A DNA stretch of 8,674 nt, taken from assembly GCA_964598565.1 (NCBI GenBank), contig CAZRCG010000017.1:1-8674 (forward strand), read 5' to 3'. Of this stretch, positions 7,301 to 8,674 are shown piece by piece (the first letter of the stretch is position 1; each line of letters opens with the position of its first letter). Source of the DNA: CAZRCG01 sp964598565. GTDB taxonomy: Bacteria; Bdellovibrionota; UBA2394. The position numbers were made by a program, and so were the translations under genes. Under the pieces are notes generated by a model. It ran no database searches, was not told the DNA's origin, and saw only the letters and a list, made by a program, of their open reading frames with translations.

Positions 7301-8091
7301 GCATGAACCTCCATGTCCGTTTCAAGTACCGATTCTGGAAGAGATATAAGGTATTCGGGGTGGAGCTTGGCCCCTTTTTTCAAAGAGATCGGCCCCGTGC
7401 CCAGATCGACTCGATCCAGCTTAATTCTTTTTAGCCAGGAGAGTTTCGCCGAATCGGCTATCGCTATAAGAAGTCGTTTCGCCTTGATCGATAGACAATC
7501 TTCGAGAAGATGCTGAAGGAGATTCGGACGAAGAGTATGTAACTTTTCGATCACAAGCCCCGCGTGATCGAGGCTATGCGCTGCCGGGATGAGTGATAGC
7601 AACTCAAGTGCAGCTCGCTCTCTGGATGACATTCGAACTTCAAATCCGTTCCATTCGGTTGTGTCGATTCCTTCTTGCGTGGAGAACAAGGCTTTTGGAT
7701 GAAACGATATTTTCACGCCCCAGTCGACCGCTTGAAACCAAGCTGGAAGTTTTTCCCTCGGATTGGCAAACATCCAGACTGTGGGCCGTTTGCCAGACTG
7801 AATAAAATGAGCTGATCCAAAGTGTTCCAATGCACTCAGCCCTCCCACATGGATCGAAAGTTTTTCTTCATCTTTCAGGAGCCCAAATAGGGCTCCTTGT
7901 AGCGTCGGTCGGCGATAGCGCTCACTCGGGCGGAAGAAGGCTCCCTTGTGGAGAAGTTTGATCCAGCCTGATCTGTGATACTTCTGAATAAGAGAGCGTG
8001 AAAAACCTCTCTGTAATAGGCTCCTGGTGGTGAGAACTGTGCCGTCGGGCCAGGCAGCGACCAGCTGTTTTATTTTTGTATCTTTATTCAT
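7297..8091 (-). CDS. abiEi: AbiEi-family antitoxin / transcriptional autorepressor
   Basis: This is the antitoxin of the AbiE pair. In characterised systems AbiEi counteracts the nucleotidyltransferase without binding it and represses its own operon through an N-terminal winged helix. The N-terminus shows a helix-turn-helix-like stretch (TVLTTRSLLQRGFSRSLIQKYHRSGWI) followed by LLHKGAFFRPSE. The next part, including TLQGALFGLL and IHVGGLSALEHFG, and the RMSSRERAALELLSLIP stretch are typical of the AbiEi_3-type variant. Length is 264 residues. No clear Shine-Dalgarno sequence precedes the ATG at 8091, so the leader may be very short. An operator-like repeat overlaps this start. Sampled lines of this gene reach about 52-60% G+C, against roughly 37-42% in the pump genes, which hints at separate ancestry. 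Confidence 0.9.
   Translation of the reverse strand: MNKDTKIKQLVAAWPDGTVLTTRSLLQRGFSRSLIQKYHRSGWIKLLHKGAFFRPSERYRRPTLQGALFGLLKDEEKLSIHVGGLSALEHFGSAHFIQSGKRPTVWMFANPREKLPAWFQAVDWGVKISFHPKALFSTQEGIDTTEWNGFEVRMSSRERAALELLSLIPAAHSLDHAGLVIEKLHTLRPNLLQHLLEDCLSIKAKRLLIAIADSAKLSWLKRIKLDRVDLGTGPISLKKGAKLHPEYLISLPESVLETDMEVHA
7308..7312 (-). promoter_or_regulatory. Ribosome binding site of abiEii inside the end of abiEi
   Basis: On the minus strand GGAGG lies 7 bases before the toxin ATG and within the final codons of the antitoxin. Together with the ATGA overlap it indicates translational coupling with an additional independent initiation signal for the toxin. Confidence 0.7.
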
Positions 8092-8107
8092 ACTTTAGGT
8101 ATATATT
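8085..8107. promoter_or_regulatory. Degenerate 23-bp operator-like repeat overlapping the abiEi start
   Basis: The right arm GGTATATATT (8098-8107) matches 9 of 10 bases of the perfect repeat at 8176-8198. The left arm TATTCATACT (8085-8094) matches 7 of 10, with the same 3-base spacer. The site covers the ATG of abiEi and the predicted transcription start, where a bound repressor would block expression. The left arm is partly constrained by coding sequence and could match by chance. Confidence 0.45.
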
Positions 8108-8109
8108 TT

Positions 8110-8139
8110 ATCATAAAAATAAAATTGATGTGATTTCAG
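8110..8139 (-). promoter_or_regulatory. Candidate sigma-70 promoter for abiEi-abiEii
   Basis: Reading the minus strand, CTGAAA (8139-8134, 4 of 6 matches to TTGACA) is followed after 18 bases by TATGAT (8115-8110, 5 of 6 matches to TATAAT). Transcription would start near 8103, about a dozen bases before the abiEi ATG. The region is AT-rich, so chance matches are easy. Confidence 0.4.
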
Positions 8140-8175
8140 CAGGTTAGACCCCTTCTTTCTTTTAAAAAGATACAT

Positions 8176-8198
8176 TATATATACCACAGGTATATATA
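8176..8198. promoter_or_regulatory. Perfect 23-bp inverted repeat, probable AbiEi operator
   Basis: TATATATACC (8176-8185), spacer ACA, GGTATATATA (8189-8198): ten perfectly paired bases on each side. Its partner at 8085-8107 lies 91 bases away centre to centre, with the predicted abiE promoter between them. AbiEi of Serratia is known to bind two inverted repeats of this size upstream of its operon and repress it. That this protein binds here is an inference. The site could also influence the divergent response-regulator gene. Confidence 0.6.
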
Positions 8199-8237
8199 TT
8201 AATACAAATATAAAATGCAGCTTTCCTCGACTCTCGC

Positions 8238-8257
8238 TTGTCTCAAATTTGAGACAA
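8238..8257. promoter_or_regulatory. 20-bp perfect palindrome upstream of the response-regulator gene
   Basis: TTGTCTCAAATTTGAGACAA is a gapless perfect palindrome, and pairing stops on both sides at 8237/8258. A symmetric site of this length upstream of a gene is the usual form of a dimeric regulator's operator. It lies inside the longest open frame of the response regulator but in a part that encodes no receiver sequence, so it is more probably untranslated leader or promoter DNA. The binding protein is unknown. Confidence 0.55.
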
Positions 8258-8307
8258 AAACATCATTCGTGAGCCGAAGGAGCTTGTCCAAAGTCCATCC
8301 AGAGACT

Positions 8308-8637
8308 ATGAGCAACGACGAAGTTATGGCCATTCAACCCTCCATTCATTTTTTACCTCAGCCCATTTTTCGAGCTCAAGAGATGGGTAAAGTACTCCTG
8401 CTCGATGATGATGATCTTTGCCATCAAAAAATGAGCCTGGCGTTCGACGCACTGCAGTCAAATATTGAGCTTCGAAAAGCTAAAACCGTTCAAACGGCAC
8501 TTGAGATTTTAAATACAGAGCGAGTGGATGCACTGTTCCTTGATAGAGATCTTGGGAAAGATGAAACCGGCGATCTTATCAATGGAATCAATTTTATCTC
8601 AGACTTTCTTGAGGCTCAGCTGACCTTCCCCCTTTGA
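8308..8637 (+). CDS. Response-regulator receiver-domain protein, 3'-truncated by the right repeat
   Basis: From ATG 8383 the frame gives a clear CheY-like receiver N-terminus: MGKVLLLDDDDLC, with the acidic cluster of the phosphorylation pocket, then a first helix. ALFLDRDLG supplies the phospho-acceptor aspartate (residue 54 counted from 8383). Native sequence ends at Q in FLEAQ. The next residues LTFPL and the stop come from the 54-bp repeat. Strands 4 and 5, with the conserved Thr/Ser and Lys, are missing, so the domain should not fold or signal properly. The start is uncertain: the frame is open from ATG 8215, but 8215-8300 holds a 20-bp palindrome and non-receiver sequence. ATG 8308, ATG 8326 and ATG 8383 are the candidates and none has a good ribosome binding site. 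I list 8308 as a compromise. Any output domain lies beyond the break. Confidence 0.6.
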   Translation: MSNDEVMAIQPSIHFLPQPIFRAQEMGKVLLLDDDDLCHQKMSLAFDALQSNIELRKAKTVQTALEILNTERVDALFLDRDLGKDETGDLINGINFISDFLEAQLTFPL

Positions 8638-8674
8638 TTGGAGGGTTCATAAGTTCCTCTTTGGTTTATTTTCA
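8621..8674. repeat. Right copy of the 54-bp perfect inverted repeat, probable IS end
   Basis: This is the exact reverse complement of bases 1-54. It begins with the tip TGACCTTCCCCC directly after the interrupted response-regulator gene and gives that frame its terminal residues TFPL and a TGA stop at 8635-8637. The same end of the element faces inward on both sides, so two flanking copies would lie in opposite orientation, as in a composite transposon with inverted IS copies. The bases next to the tips differ on the two sides, so these are separate junctions. Confidence 0.85.

Noticed and set aside
6368..8091. Treating the minus-strand pair as a novel defence system
   Set aside because: Both proteins carry clear AbiEi and AbiEii signatures in the usual order with the usual ATGA overlap, so this is a known system type.

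Overview
The window reads as an accessory segment from a Gram-negative bacterium. It encodes an outer-membrane factor, a periplasmic adaptor lipoprotein and an inner-membrane RND pump, so the host must have two membranes. Sampled lines of the pump operon are about 37-42% G+C. Nothing fixes the phylum; a Bdellovibrionota or deltaproteobacteria-like host would fit the style of the proteins, but that is a weak impression.

Layout. Bases 1-54 and 8621-8674 are perfect inverted copies of one sequence. Its inner tip (TGACCTTCCCCC) resembles the end of an IS3-type insertion sequence. Each copy cuts off a gene. On the left (38-529, minus) it ends an ECF sigma factor within region 4. On the right (about 8308-8637, plus) it ends a response-regulator receiver domain. 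Both broken reading frames end in the same repeat-encoded residues, TFPL-stop. Between them lie a three-gene copper/silver-type efflux operon (632-6357, plus: TolC-family protein, CusB-like adaptor with a heavy-metal-binding domain, CusA-like pump) and, convergent with it, a two-gene AbiE toxin-antitoxin system (8091-6368, minus: AbiEi antitoxin, AbiEii nucleotidyltransferase toxin).

How the parts work together. The sigma gene and the efflux operon diverge from a 61-base region (543-603). It holds two identical back-to-back promoters of the form TGTCAC-N16-CGTATT, one per strand, with their -35 elements five bases apart. This suggests that the ECF sigma factor controls both itself and the metal pump. 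The IS-like end removes the sigma factor's -35 recognition helix, so this copy of the switch is predicted to be broken while its promoters remain. The abiE operon has two 23-bp inverted repeats of the same design around its predicted promoter, as expected for AbiEi autoregulation.

All intact genes belong to known families, and I see no wholly new system. The most original points are the mirrored ECF promoter pair, the matching truncations at both ends, the abiE operator pair, and a 20-bp perfect palindrome (8238-8257) upstream of the response regulator. The window has no RNA genes, CRISPR array or transposase gene, and no gene-free stretch longer than 300 bases.
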